Part shown: positions 6,004 to 12,647 of the stretch, piece by piece
How the letters are laid out: every line of letters starts with the position of its first letter
Position numbering within the stretch: position 1 is the stretch's first letter
Origin: Collinsella aerofaciens
GTDB lineage: Bacteria; Actinomycetota; Coriobacteriia; Coriobacteriales; Coriobacteriaceae
Reading direction: 5' to 3'
Assembly (NCBI GenBank): GCA_021641225.1
Contig: JAJWXI010000042.1
Span: forward strand, 1 to 12,647
DNA: 12,647 bases
The notes under the pieces: generated by a model
Told to the model about the DNA's origin: nothing
What the model saw: the letters and a program-made list of their open reading frames with translations, nothing else
The model's database searches: none
Position numbers and translations under genes: made by a program

Positions 6004-7413
6004 TTACTCGCCCAGCAGGCTCTTGGTGATGGAAGCGGCAGCCTTCTTGCCGGCGCCCATCGCCAGAATGACCGTAGCGGCACCGGTGACGATGTCGCCG
6101 CCGGCCCAGATGCGGGGATCGGTGGTCTGGCCGGTCTCCTCGTCGGCAACGATGTAGCCCCACTTGTTGAGCTCCATCTTGCCGCCGATCTTGGCAGCGA
6201 AGGGGTTGGCGTTGGTGCCGATAGCCGAGATCGCGACATCGCAAGGAATCTCCTCGATGGCGCCCTCGATGGCGACCGGACGACGACGGCCGGACTCGTC
6301 GGGCTCGCCGAGCTCCATCTTCTGGACCTTGACGGCGCACACGGTGCCGTCCTCGCCAGCGACAAACTCGAGCGGGGAGACGAGCGGCAGAACCTCGACG
6401 CCCTCGGCCTTGGCGTGGTGCAGCTCGGCGCGACGGCAGGGCATCTCGTCCTCGGTACGGCGGTAGGCGATGATGGCGTGCTCGGCGCCCAGGCGCTTGG
6501 CGGTACGGACGGCGTCCATAGCCACGTTGCCGCCACCAAAGACGACGACGTTCTTGCCGTGCTTGGTGGGGGTGTCGTACTCGGGGAACTTGTTGGCCTT
6601 CATCAGGTTCACGCGGGTGAGGTACTCGTTGGCGAAGAAGACGTTGGGCAGGTTCTCGCCGGGGACGTTGAGGAACTTGGGCAGGCCAGCGCCGGTCGCC
6701 ACGTAGATGGCGTCGAAGCCCTGCTCGAACAGCTCCTCGGCCGTGGCCATGTTGCCCACGACGGAGTTGTACTCAAACTTGACGCCCATGTCCTCCAGGC
6801 CGTCAATCTCGCGCTTGACGACTGCCTTGGGCAGACGGAACTCGGGGATGCCGTAGACCAGCACGCCGCCGCCGGTAAAGAAGGCCTCGAAGACGGTGAC
6901 GTCAAAGCCGTTACGGGCGAGCTCGCCGGCGCAGGTGATGCCGGACGGGCCGGAGCCGACGACGGCGACCTTCTTGCCGTTCTTGGGGGCCATCTTGGGC
7001 GTGGAGGCGAGCTCGGGGCGGTCACCCAGGAAGCGCTCGAGCTGGCCGATGGCCACGGGCTCGGACTTCTTGCCACGGATGCACTTGCCCTCGCACTGGT
7101 TCTCCTGCGGGCAGACGCGGCCGCAGATGGCGGGAAGCATGGAGTCCTCGCGGATGGTATCGAGAGCGCCGCCGAAGTCCTTCTCGCGGATCTGCTCGAT
7201 AAAGCGGGGGATGTTGATGTTGACGGGGCAGCCCTCAACACAGAACGGCTTCTTGCAGTTGAGGCAGCGCTCGGCCTCGGCCAGCGCCATCTCCTCGGTG
7301 AAGCCCTTGTCGACGGGGCGGAAGTCGCAGGCGCGCTCGGCAGCCGGCTCCTCGTTATCGGGGGTGCGGGGCGACTTCATATCGGCAACGAAACGACCGT
7401 TAACTAGTGGCAT
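6004..7413 (-). CDS. nfnB: NADPH-binding subunit, NfnB-like / glutamate synthase small-chain-like (GltA)
   Basis: The protein has 469 residues, close to the 464 or so of Thermotoga NfnB. Two ferredoxin-like clusters lie at the N-terminus: C50-x2-C53-x4-C58-x3-C62 and C97-x3-C101-x5-C107-x3-C111. An FAD dinucleotide fold follows at VVGSGPSG (151-158), then a second dinucleotide fold, FGGGNVAMD (292-300), for NAD(P)H. The C-terminal WAGGDIVTGAATVILAMGAGKKAA closes the FAD site. Databases often label this family homotetrameric NADPH-dependent glutamate synthase. The gene overlaps the NfnA-like gene by 10 bp, and no large GOGAT subunit is present in this window. That favours a flavin-bifurcating NADH-dependent ferredoxin:NADP+ oxidoreductase in the cytoplasm. 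The sequence alone cannot exclude an NADPH-linked sulfide dehydrogenase or glutamate synthase role. Confidence 0.85.
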   Translation of the reverse strand: MPLVNGRFVADMKSPRTPDNEEPAAERACDFRPVDKGFTEEMALAEAERCLNCKKPFCVEGCPVNINIPRFIEQIREKDFGGALDTIREDSMLPAICGRVCPQENQCEGKCIRGKKSEPVAIGQLERFLGDRPELASTPKMAPKNGKKVAVVGSGPSGITCAGELARNGFDVTVFEAFFTGGGVLVYGIPEFRLPKAVVKREIDGLEDMGVKFEYNSVVGNMATAEELFEQGFDAIYVATGAGLPKFLNVPGENLPNVFFANEYLTRVNLMKANKFPEYDTPTKHGKNVVVFGGGNVAMDAVRTAKRLGAEHAIIAYRRTEDEMPCRRAELHHAKAEGVEVLPLVSPLEFVAGEDGTVCAVKVQKMELGEPDESGRRRPVAIEGAIEEIPCDVAISAIGTNANPFAAKIGGKMELNKWGYIVADEETGQTTDPRIWAGGDIVTGAATVILAMGAGKKAAASITKSLLGE

Positions 7414-8243
7414 GCGCAGCTCTTTTCCTCATAGGCCTTGAGGGACTCGCCCTCTTCGGAACGGTAAGCGGCCTGGCGGGCACGAAGGTCATCCCAGTCG
7501 ACCAGGGTGGCATCGAAGTCGGGGCCGTCGACGCAAGCGAACTTGGTCACGCCGCCTACCTCGACGCGGCAGCAGCCGCACATGCCGGTGCCGTCAACCA
7601 TGATGGGGTTGAGCGACGCGGTGATGGGGGTGTCGTACTTCTGGGCGGTGAGGGTCGAGAACTTCATCATCGGAACGGGGCCGACGCAGAAGACCTGGCT
7701 CACGGCCTTGTCCTGCAGCAGACGCTCCAGCGGAGCGGTGACAACGCCCTGCTCGCCGTAGGAACCGTCGTCGGTGGTGATGTGGATGTGGTCCTCGTCG
7801 AGGAGCTCGCGGAACTGGTCCTCCATGAGCAGGAGGTCCTTGGTGCGGGCGCCCATGATGGCGTGCACCTCGTGGCCGGTCTCGACCAGGTGCTTGGCGA
7901 CCGGGAAGGCAATTGCCAGGCCGACGCCGCCGCCAATGACGGCGCAGGGGCCCTCGGCCATCTCGGTGGGAACGCCCAGCGGACCCACGACGTCGCGCAG
8001 CGACTCGCCGGCCTCGTAGGTTGACAGCATCTCGGTGGTCTTGCCGATCACCATGAAGATGAACTCGACCCAGCCCTCGTCACCGTTCCAGCCGGCCAGG
8101 GTAAACGGGACGCGCTCGCCCGTCTCGTTGGCGCGAACCATGAGGAACTGTCCAGCGTGCGCATGTTTGGCGATTGCGGGCGCCTCGATGCGGAACTTGA
8201 ACACCTTCTCCGAGAACTGCGTCTTCTCCAGGATCTTATACAT
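7404..8243 (-). CDS. nfnA: FAD/NAD-binding, 2Fe-2S subunit, NfnA-like (sulfide/dihydroorotate dehydrogenase electron-transfer type)
   Basis: The protein has 279 residues, matching the roughly 280 of NfnA. An N-terminal ferredoxin-reductase-like FAD barrel contains RVPFTLAG (44-51), the flavin-contacting region. A NAD-binding fold begins at AVIGGGVGLA (101-110). The C-terminal part carries the [2Fe-2S] site: D217, C222, C225 and C237 in MVDGTGMCGCC and FACVDGP. In characterised NfnA one ligand is an aspartate, which fits D217. The ATG at 8243 is preceded by a GAGAGGGG ribosome binding site. The stop lies 10 bp inside the next gene, so the two are translationally coupled. PyrK, the dihydroorotate dehydrogenase partner, is a relative, but no pyrD is adjacent. 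Confidence 0.87.
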   Translation of the reverse strand: MYKILEKTQFSEKVFKFRIEAPAIAKHAHAGQFLMVRANETGERVPFTLAGWNGDEGWVEFIFMVIGKTTEMLSTYEAGESLRDVVGPLGVPTEMAEGPCAVIGGGVGLAIAFPVAKHLVETGHEVHAIMGARTKDLLLMEDQFRELLDEDHIHITTDDGSYGEQGVVTAPLERLLQDKAVSQVFCVGPVPMMKFSTLTAQKYDTPITASLNPIMVDGTGMCGCCRVEVGGVTKFACVDGPDFDATLVDWDDLRARQAAYRSEEGESLKAYEEKSCACH

Positions 8244-8348
8244 AGAACCCCTCTCTTGTTAGGGCTGCCGAACCGTGCCTCCACGGAAATGGACGGTAGC
8301 CCGAATAAAACCGTACGCGCACAGGCGTTGTGCAGACATACGGTGCAA

Positions 8349-8354
8349 ATTATA
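8349..8354 (-). promoter_or_regulatory. Candidate -10 box for nfnAB-like genes
   Basis: The minus strand reads TATAAT, a perfect -10 hexamer, about 105 bases before the ATG at 8243. I find no good -35 box at 16-18 bases, so the site may be weak or activator-dependent. It lies downstream of the terminator-like hairpin at 8473-8506, as a promoter for this pair should. Confidence 0.4.
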
Positions 8355-8420
8355 CCCTCATGGCAATGCCGTTTACGTGTTTCTTCGGCAGGTGGGAAAA
8401 CGGTTTATCCCGTCTGGCCT

Positions 8421-8604
8421 ACCAAAAGGGGACAGGTTTATTTTGGTCGGTTTTATCAGGCAAAACGGCAAAGGGGCCGGCCTCGCATTGCGGTGAGGCC
8501 GGCCCCCCTTTGGGATGCTATGCGTGCATGGCGGCGCGGGGTTTATTGCAATGCGGCCGTTGCGGCGTTTCCGCAGATAAAACCTGCCAAAATAAACCTG
8601 TCCC
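8421..8604. repeat. Inverted-repeat-bounded element (REP-pair or MITE-like) around a terminator
   Basis: GGGACAGGTTTATTTTGG at 8429-8446 is a perfect 18-bp inverted repeat of 8587-8604. After two differing bases the match continues inward for GGTTTTATC and more loosely beyond, so each arm is about 40 bases. ACCAAAA (8421-8427) and TTTTGGT (8441-8447) form a small hairpin at the left end. GGGGACAGG links it to the other repeats in the window, but with a TTTATTTTGG extension. The enclosed 140 bases hold the hairpin at 8473-8506 and no gene. Confidence 0.7.
8473..8511 (-). terminator. Strong terminator-like hairpin downstream of pth
   Basis: GGGGCCGGCCTC (8473-8484) and GAGGCCGGCCCC (8495-8506) are perfectly complementary around a 10-base loop. 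The AAA before and CCTTT after give weak U-runs on both strands, so it may be bidirectional. It lies between pth and the nfnAB-like promoter candidate, where it would insulate the two transcripts. Confidence 0.7.
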
Positions 8605-8620
8605 TAAATAGCAGGTTTTA
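8578..8620 (-). repeat. 10-bp inverted repeat overlapping the pth stop codon
   Basis: TAAAACCTGC (8578-8587) and GCAGGTTTTA (8611-8620) are perfectly complementary and enclose one arm of the neighbouring element. The right arm contains the pth stop codon (8618-8620). It could be a second, weaker terminator fold or the footprint of an insertion beside the stop codon. Confidence 0.55.
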
Positions 8621-9247
8621 GTGCTTGCCGTTGGCGGAGGCGGCGCCGTTGACGTGATCGCGGGCATAGACCACGCCGTGCACGATCGCCAGGCCGGCGG
8701 CATCGGCGGCGCGGGCGCAGGTGTCCTGGAAGTCCTCGGCCTCGCGGGCACGCAGCTGCTTGAGCACGTAGTCGGCAACGGCCATCTTGCCGGGAGGGTT
8801 GCCGATGCCGGTGCGGATGCGGCTAAAGTCGCGACTGCCCATCTTGTCGATGATGGAGCGCAGGCCGTTGTGGCCGGCATGGCCGCCGCCCACCTTGACA
8901 CGCACATCGCCGGCGGGAATATCGAGCTCGTCGTGGATTACGAGCAGCTCTTCGGCCTTGATCTTGTACTCGCGGCAGAGCTTGGAGATGGGGCCGCCCG
9001 AGGTGTTCATGTACGACTGCGGCTTGACCAGCACAATCTGGCGCTTGCCGCCTTCTTCTTCGGGGTCGTTGATGTTGATGAGCGCGACCTCGGCACCGGC
9101 CTGGTTTTTCCAGTACGTGACGCCGGCCTGACGGGCCAGCTCGTCGATTGCCTTAAAGCCGGCGTTGTGGCGGGTCTCGGCATATTCCTCGCCCGGGTTG
9201 CCAAGCCCGGCAACCATTCGAATCTTAAGCGGCTGCGCAGCTGCCAT
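8618..9247 (-). CDS. pth: Peptidyl-tRNA hydrolase
   Basis: The protein has 209 residues, near the family's usual 190-210. It frees tRNA from peptidyl-tRNA that dissociates from stalled ribosomes, in the cytoplasm. Expected active-site residues are present: N17 in GLGNPG, H27 in TRHNAGF, N81 in QSYMNTSG, D106 in VIHDELD and N127 in GGHAGHNGLRS. These correspond to N10, H20, N68, D93 and N114 of the E. coli enzyme. An ATG 21 bases upstream is in frame, but the ATG at 9247 has AAGGA at good spacing and matches the family start. It follows prs and glmU in the order known from many Gram-positive bacteria, but a strong hairpin separates it from prs. The last 10 or so residues are low-complexity. 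Confidence 0.95.
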   Translation of the reverse strand: MAAAQPLKIRMVAGLGNPGEEYAETRHNAGFKAIDELARQAGVTYWKNQAGAEVALININDPEEEGGKRQIVLVKPQSYMNTSGGPISKLCREYKIKAEELLVIHDELDIPAGDVRVKVGGGHAGHNGLRSIIDKMGSRDFSRIRTGIGNPPGKMAVADYVLKQLRAREAEDFQDTCARAADAAGLAIVHGVVYARDHVNGAASANGKH

Positions 9248-9366
9248 GTTTGTCCTTCCGTTACACATAAAAGTTTAATCAACGACAAAGGCTACCACGC
9301 CCGCCGAAGGCGAGACTTCGTTTCAGCGAAATCCCACCAGACAAAAGCGCGGCCGCGGCAGAGCGA

Positions 9367-9444
9367 GCCGTCGGAACAGAAGAAACCCCCGCGCGACCTT
9401 TGCGAAGCAAGGGGGAGCGCAGGGGTTTCTTCTGTTCCGGCGGC
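9367..9444 (-). terminator. Very long inverted-repeat terminator between prs and pth
   Basis: The arms 9367-9389 and 9422-9444 pair over 23 positions with one G-T. After one mismatch, GCGC pairs with GCGC. Inside, 9397-9403 and 9407-9413 form another 7-bp stem with a three-base loop. The core on the minus strand reads GGGGTTTCTTCTG, so a pyrimidine-rich run is embedded in the arm. It lies just after the prs stop and is expected to stop most transcription in either direction. Confidence 0.75.
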
Positions 9445-9472
9445 GATGCGCCGGGTTGCAAGGACGATGCGA

Positions 9473-10459
9473 CTACAGCGCGAAGTCGCCGCCGACGAGC
9501 GTGGAGACGGGCTCCTCGTGGTAAACGGCGGAGATGGCCTGAGCGAACTCCTCGGCGACCGAGATGGTCTTGATCTTGCCGCCGACCTCGACGGGGATGG
9601 CGTCGGTGACGACGCACTCGACGATGGGGGCGTCGTTCAGACGCTCGATGGCCGGGCCGGAGAAGATGCCGTGGGTGGCGCACACGTAGATGTCGCCGGC
9701 GCCCATGGCCTTGAGCTCCTTGACGTTGGCGCACAGGGTGCCAGCGGTGTCGATCATGTCGTCGTTGATGATGCAGGTCTTGCCCTTGATGTCACCGATG
9801 ATGCCCATGACCTCGGCGGCGTTGTGGCGCGGACGGCCCTTGTGGGCGATGGCCAGGTCGCAGCCGAGCATGTCGGACAGCTTCTTGGCGGCCTTGGCAC
9901 GACCCACGTCGGGGGAGACGACAACCAGGTTGTCGGTGTCGAAGTGCATGTCGTTGTAGTACTGGCCAAACAGCGGCAGCGCGGACAGGTGGTTAACCGG
10001 GATATCGAAGAAGCCCTGGATCTGACCCTGGTGCAGGTCGAGGGTGATGATGCGGTTGACGCCGGCGCGCTCGAGCAGGTTGGCGACGAGGCGGGCGGTG
10101 ATGGGCTCGCGCGGGCCGGCCTTGCGGTCCTGGCGGGCATAGCCGTAGTGGGTGATAACGGCGGTGATGGAGCGGGCGGATGCGCGCTTGGCAGCGTCGG
10201 TGGCGATGAGCAGCTCCATGAGCATGTCGTTGACGTTGCCGCCGGCCACGGACTGAATCAGGAAGACGTCGGCGCCGCGGACGGTCTCGTCGTAGCGGGC
10301 GTAAATCTCACCATTGGCGAACTGCTTTAGCGTAAGGCCCGAAAGCTCGACCCCAAGGTACTCAGCGATCTTCTGAGCGAGGGGACGGTTGGAGGAACCG
10401 GAATACACGCGGATGGACTTGCGCATATTCTCCGACTTCTCGGGATCATTAATCGGCAT
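9473..10459 (-). CDS. prs: Ribose-phosphate pyrophosphokinase (PRPP synthetase)
   Basis: The protein has 328 residues, typical of class I enzymes plus a short N-terminal extension. It converts ribose 5-phosphate and ATP to PRPP and AMP, feeding nucleotide, histidine and tryptophan synthesis. Visible motifs are NGEIYARYDETVRG (49-62), the ATP-region HYGYARQDRK (104-113), LDLHQGQIQGFF (140-151), the flexible-loop region AHKGRPR (205-211) and the PRPP-binding DDMIDTAGT (233-241). The ATG at 10459 is preceded by AAAGGAGAAGGGTA, a good ribosome binding site. A later ATG at residue 12 is too close to its own GGAG. It lies 190 bp after glmU on the same strand, with a terminator and a weak promoter candidate between them, so it may be partly independent. 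Confidence 0.96.
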   Translation of the reverse strand: MPINDPEKSENMRKSIRVYSGSSNRPLAQKIAEYLGVELSGLTLKQFANGEIYARYDETVRGADVFLIQSVAGGNVNDMLMELLIATDAAKRASARSITAVITHYGYARQDRKAGPREPITARLVANLLERAGVNRIITLDLHQGQIQGFFDIPVNHLSALPLFGQYYNDMHFDTDNLVVVSPDVGRAKAAKKLSDMLGCDLAIAHKGRPRHNAAEVMGIIGDIKGKTCIINDDMIDTAGTLCANVKELKAMGAGDIYVCATHGIFSGPAIERLNDAPIVECVVTDAIPVEVGGKIKTISVAEEFAQAISAVYHEEPVSTLVGGDFAL

Positions 10460-10503
10460 TACCCTTCTCCTTTATATCGAATGCCATATAGATGCCTTGT
10501 TGC

Positions 10504-10509
10504 ATTGTA
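10504..10509 (-). promoter_or_regulatory. Candidate -10 box for prs
   Basis: The minus strand reads TACAAT, with TCGATA 16 bases upstream as a possible -35 box (four of six matches). It lies between the glmU terminator and the prs start, about 45 bases before the ATG. The match is moderate only. Confidence 0.3.
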
Positions 10510-10600
10510 ACCGCGCGGCGGGGTTTATCGAGTCTTGATAACGTCTTTACCGTCAACGGACACGAACCGACCACTCATCCGGTTGCGCAGGTCACGATAG

Positions 10601-10632
10601 AAAAAGGAGCCGCCCCCATGGAGCAGCTCCTT
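10601..10632 (-). terminator. Intrinsic terminator after glmU
   Basis: On the minus strand AAGGAGCTGC (from 10632) pairs with GCGGCTCCTT (ending 10604), ten pairs including one G-U, around a nine-base loop, and TTTTT follows. It begins 18 bases past the glmU stop codon at 10650. It should end or reduce transcription before prs. Confidence 0.85.
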
Positions 10633-10649
10633 AGATGCTTGGTAAAACG

Positions 10650-12062
10650 TTATACCTCGTCGTCCTCGTGCAGACGGCGGCGATAATCGGCGGCCCAGCC
10701 CTCAATATTTACCTGACGGGCACGACCCAGGCCAAGTGCGTCGGCCGGGACCGGCTCGGTGATGACGGAGCCGGCGGCCACGAGTGCGCCGTCGCCGATC
10801 TGGGCGGGTGCGACCATCATGGTGTCGGAGCCAATGAAGGCGTCCTTGCCGATGACGGTCTTGTGCTTGTGGACGCCGTCGTAGTTGCAGGTGATGGAGC
10901 CCGCGCCCACGTTGACGCCGGAGCCCATGGTGGTGTCGCCGATGTAGGACAGGTGGGGCACCTTGGAACCCTCGCCGATCGTGGACTTCTTGATCTCCAC
11001 GTGCGTGCCGGCCTTGGATCCGTCGAGCATGTGGGTGCCCGGGCGCAGGTAGGCGCGCGGGCCGCAGTCGACGCCGTTCTCGATGACGGCCTCGATGGCG
11101 ATGGTCTCGTCGATGACGCAGCCGCTGCCGACGGTGGTGTCGGTGAGGCGGCTGTTGGGACCGAGCTGGCACTCCTCGCCCACGGTGACGTGGCCGATCA
11201 GGTGCGTCTGCGGCCACACGACGGTATCGCGGCCGATGGTGGCATCGGGGCCGATCCAGGCCTGCGTGGGGTCGATGAAGGTAACGCCCTCGGCCATCCA
11301 GTGCTCGTTGATGCGGTCGCGCGCGATGGCGGTGAGCTGTGCGAGCTGGATGCGGCTGTTGACGCCCAGGCCGTCGCGGTAGTCGTCGCAGTGGAAGATG
11401 GAGACAGCCTGGCCGTGGCCTTTGAGGATCTCGAGCATGTCGGGCAGGTAGTACTCGGATTGCGCGTTGTCGTTGCCGATCTCGTTAATGTGGGCGGCGA
11501 GCTGCGCGCCGTCGAAGGCGTAGCAGCCGGCGTTGCACTCCAGCAGCGTGGCGGCCTGCTCGGGCGTGCAGTCCTTCTGCTCGATGATGCGCTCGATCTG
11601 ACCATCGGCGCCCAGCTTGATGCGGCCGTAGCCGAAAGGATCGGGCGGGGTCATGGTCATGACGGTGCAGGCGAGCTCGCCGGTGGCGACGGTTTGCGCG
11701 AACTTGGCGACGGTGTCGGCGGTGATGAGCGGCAGATCGCCGTTGAGCACGACGACCGGACCCTCGGTGATGCCACAGGCCTCGAGCGCGACCTTCACGG
11801 CGTGGCCTGTGCCCAGACGCTTGGTCTGCTCGACGCACTCGACCTTGGTGGCGCTGTTGGCGTAGGCGCCGTCGATAAGGGCGCGCATCTCGTCGGCGTG
11901 GCTGCCGATGACAACCACGACGCGGCTGCAGCCGGCCTTGATGGTAGCGTCGACGATCCACTGGACCATGGGCTTGCCCAGGATCTTGTGCGAAACCTTG
12001 CAGTGGTTCGACTTCATGCGGGTGCCCTCGCCGGCAGCGAGGATAATTGCGGTTGCGTCCAT
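10650..12062 (-). CDS. glmU: Bifunctional UDP-N-acetylglucosamine pyrophosphorylase / glucosamine-1-phosphate N-acetyltransferase
   Basis: The protein has 470 residues, slightly above the usual 450-460. It acetylates glucosamine 1-phosphate and then couples it to UTP, giving UDP-GlcNAc for peptidoglycan. The N-terminal uridyltransferase has LAAGEGTRM (8-16) with K22 and the KPM of the GKPM motif. VVLNGDLPL (104-112) carries the metal-binding aspartate. From about residue 265 there are hexapeptide repeats of the left-handed beta-helix. The acetyltransferase site includes LRPGTH (339-344), H370 in KVPHLSYIGD, equivalent to the E. coli catalytic His363, and GSITCNYDG (388-396). The frame extends 70 codons upstream, but the ATG at 12062 follows AGGAGATCAC and starts exactly where the family does. 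It is divergent from the EcfT-like gene. Confidence 0.96.
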   Translation of the reverse strand: MDATAIILAAGEGTRMKSNHCKVSHKILGKPMVQWIVDATIKAGCSRVVVVIGSHADEMRALIDGAYANSATKVECVEQTKRLGTGHAVKVALEACGITEGPVVVLNGDLPLITADTVAKFAQTVATGELACTVMTMTPPDPFGYGRIKLGADGQIERIIEQKDCTPEQAATLLECNAGCYAFDGAQLAAHINEIGNDNAQSEYYLPDMLEILKGHGQAVSIFHCDDYRDGLGVNSRIQLAQLTAIARDRINEHWMAEGVTFIDPTQAWIGPDATIGRDTVVWPQTHLIGHVTVGEECQLGPNSRLTDTTVGSGCVIDETIAIEAVIENGVDCGPRAYLRPGTHMLDGSKAGTHVEIKKSTIGEGSKVPHLSYIGDTTMGSGVNVGAGSITCNYDGVHKHKTVIGKDAFIGSDTMMVAPAQIGDGALVAAGSVITEPVPADALGLGRARQVNIEGWAADYRRRLHEDDEV

Positions 12063-12261
12063 GTGATCTCCTGTTACGTTATAGAGACGTGTGTTTGGAA
12101 ACGATACACGGCGCAATATGATACCGCAGGCATATGACGAGCGCGTAACGATTGGTTTGCGGCGGTTGAGGCTTGCGTCGCCGGCGTGGCGTTTGCACTG
12201 CTTGCGTGCGGCGTTGGCGGTGCTGCGGAGCTGTTGTTTGAGCGAGGGGACGGGGGTACCC
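12063..12261. promoter_or_regulatory. Divergent intergenic region glmU / EcfT-like gene
   Basis: This 199-bp gap must hold promoters in both directions. On the minus strand, TATAAC at 12080-12085 and TATCAT at 12119-12124 are possible -10 boxes for glmU, but neither has a good -35. On the plus strand I see no convincing promoter. Runs of TTGCG and GGCG near 12165-12225 make the EcfT side GC-rich and poorly defined. Confidence 0.35.
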
Positions 12262-12647
12262 GTGGACAACATACGAGAGGGGTTTGGCGGCGAGCCCGTC
12301 GCGGCATTCTCGATGTCGCATCCGGCTGTGCCGGCACTCTATATAGTGCTGACGCTGGGGCTCACTATGTTCTCGATGCAGCCGGTGCTGATTGCGCTGT
12401 CACTTGCGGGCGGGCTGGCGTATGGATTTGCGACGCGTGGGGCTGCCCGCACGCTGGGCGCGCTCCGCTGGCAGCTGCCGGTGATTTTGATCGTTGCGGT
12501 GCTCAATCCGCTGTTTAGCGCCTCGGGCTCGACGGAGCTGTTCCGTATTGGCATGCGCGCGGTGTATCTGGAGAGCATGGTATACGGCCTGTGCATGGGC
12601 GGGCTGTTTGTGGCGAGCGTGCTGTGGTTTGAGGCGGCGGCGTCGAT
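12262..12647 (+). CDS. ECF transporter transmembrane component EcfT-like (partial, cut by window end)
   Basis: The frame runs open from a GTG at 12262 to the end of the window, 128 complete codons. It reads VDNIREGFGGEPVAAFSMSH and then becomes hydrophobic. There are segments around YIVLTLGLTMFSM, VLIALSLAGGLAYGF and LPVILIVAVLNPLFS, then AVYLESMVYGLCMGGLFVASVLWF. The NPLFS motif, the Gly/Ala-rich helices and the ESMVYG region resemble EcfT subunits of energy-coupling-factor vitamin or metal transporters, as seen in Coriobacteriia. EcfT couples two ATPases to a substrate-binding S component, which would be expected just downstream. The start is uncertain: GTG is preceded by GAGGGGACGGGGG, but an ATG at 12313 and a TTG at 12238 are in frame. 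The family call rests on my recognition of the pattern. Confidence 0.65.
   Translation, partial: MDNIREGFGGEPVAAFSMSHPAVPALYIVLTLGLTMFSMQPVLIALSLAGGLAYGFATRGAARTLGALRWQLPVILIVAVLNPLFSASGSTELFRIGMRAVYLESMVYGLCMGGLFVASVLWFEAAAS

Noticed and set aside
6415..7407. Plus-strand open frame opposite the nfnB-like gene
   Set aside because: Antisense shadow in GC-rich sequence; the minus-strand gene has all family motifs.
8621..10330. Long plus-strand open frame opposite pth and prs
   Set aside because: It runs antisense through two clear enzyme genes and the terminator between them. Its product is Gly/Val/Asp-rich in the way expected for the complement of GC-rich coding sequence.
10635..12137. Long plus-strand open frame opposite glmU
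   Set aside because: Antisense shadow of glmU with low-complexity Val/Gly/Asp composition and no recognisable motif.
12063..12272. 70-codon N-terminal extension of GlmU
   Set aside because: The extension is Arg/Ala-rich, overlaps the divergent gene start and has no motif. ATG 12062 has a good ribosome binding site and matches the family start.
12186..12518. Plus-strand 110-residue open frame at the right end
   Set aside because: It overlaps the EcfT-like gene in another frame and lacks its hydrophobic pattern; the membrane-protein frame is the coherent one.

Overview
The window is GC-rich bacterial chromosome. It most resembles a gut Coriobacteriia genome, probably Collinsella or a close relative. 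The pointers are a LuxR-type regulator fused to a large membrane domain, two surface proteins ending in an LAATG sorting signal, an NfnAB-type flavoprotein pair, and dispersed GGGGACAGG-type repeats. The genus is inferred from gene content only.

Layout: (1) 82-1485, minus strand, a membrane-spanning LuxR-family regulator with a probable TTG start. (2) 1702-3264 and 3470-5530, plus strand, two secreted, cell-wall-anchored proteins. Their first 51 residues align without gaps, and both end in an LAATG signal, a hydrophobic segment and a basic tail. A strong terminator and a region of overlapping inverted repeats separate them. (3) 5531-6003, a non-coding gap between convergent genes. It holds an array of eight 15-bp half-sites in strictly alternating orientation, with 25-bp spacers (one is 26), then a REP-like hairpin and the terminator of the next gene. 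(4) 6004-8243, minus strand, nfnA-nfnB-like genes overlapping by 10 bp. (5) 8244-8617, non-coding: a promoter candidate and an element bounded by inverted repeats around a terminator-like hairpin. (6) 8618-12062, minus strand, the conserved glmU-prs-pth order, with a strong hairpin after glmU and another after prs. (7) 12262-end, plus strand, the start of an EcfT-like transporter subunit, divergent from glmU.

Functional picture: glmU makes UDP-GlcNAc for peptidoglycan, prs makes PRPP, and pth recycles peptidyl-tRNA. The NfnAB-like pair would balance NADH, ferredoxin and NADPH in an anaerobe. The LuxR-type membrane regulator is transcribed divergently from the first surface protein, so it may control it; this is inference. 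The most unusual item is the alternating 40-bp-period array at 5568-5863, which matches no standard feature type I recognise.
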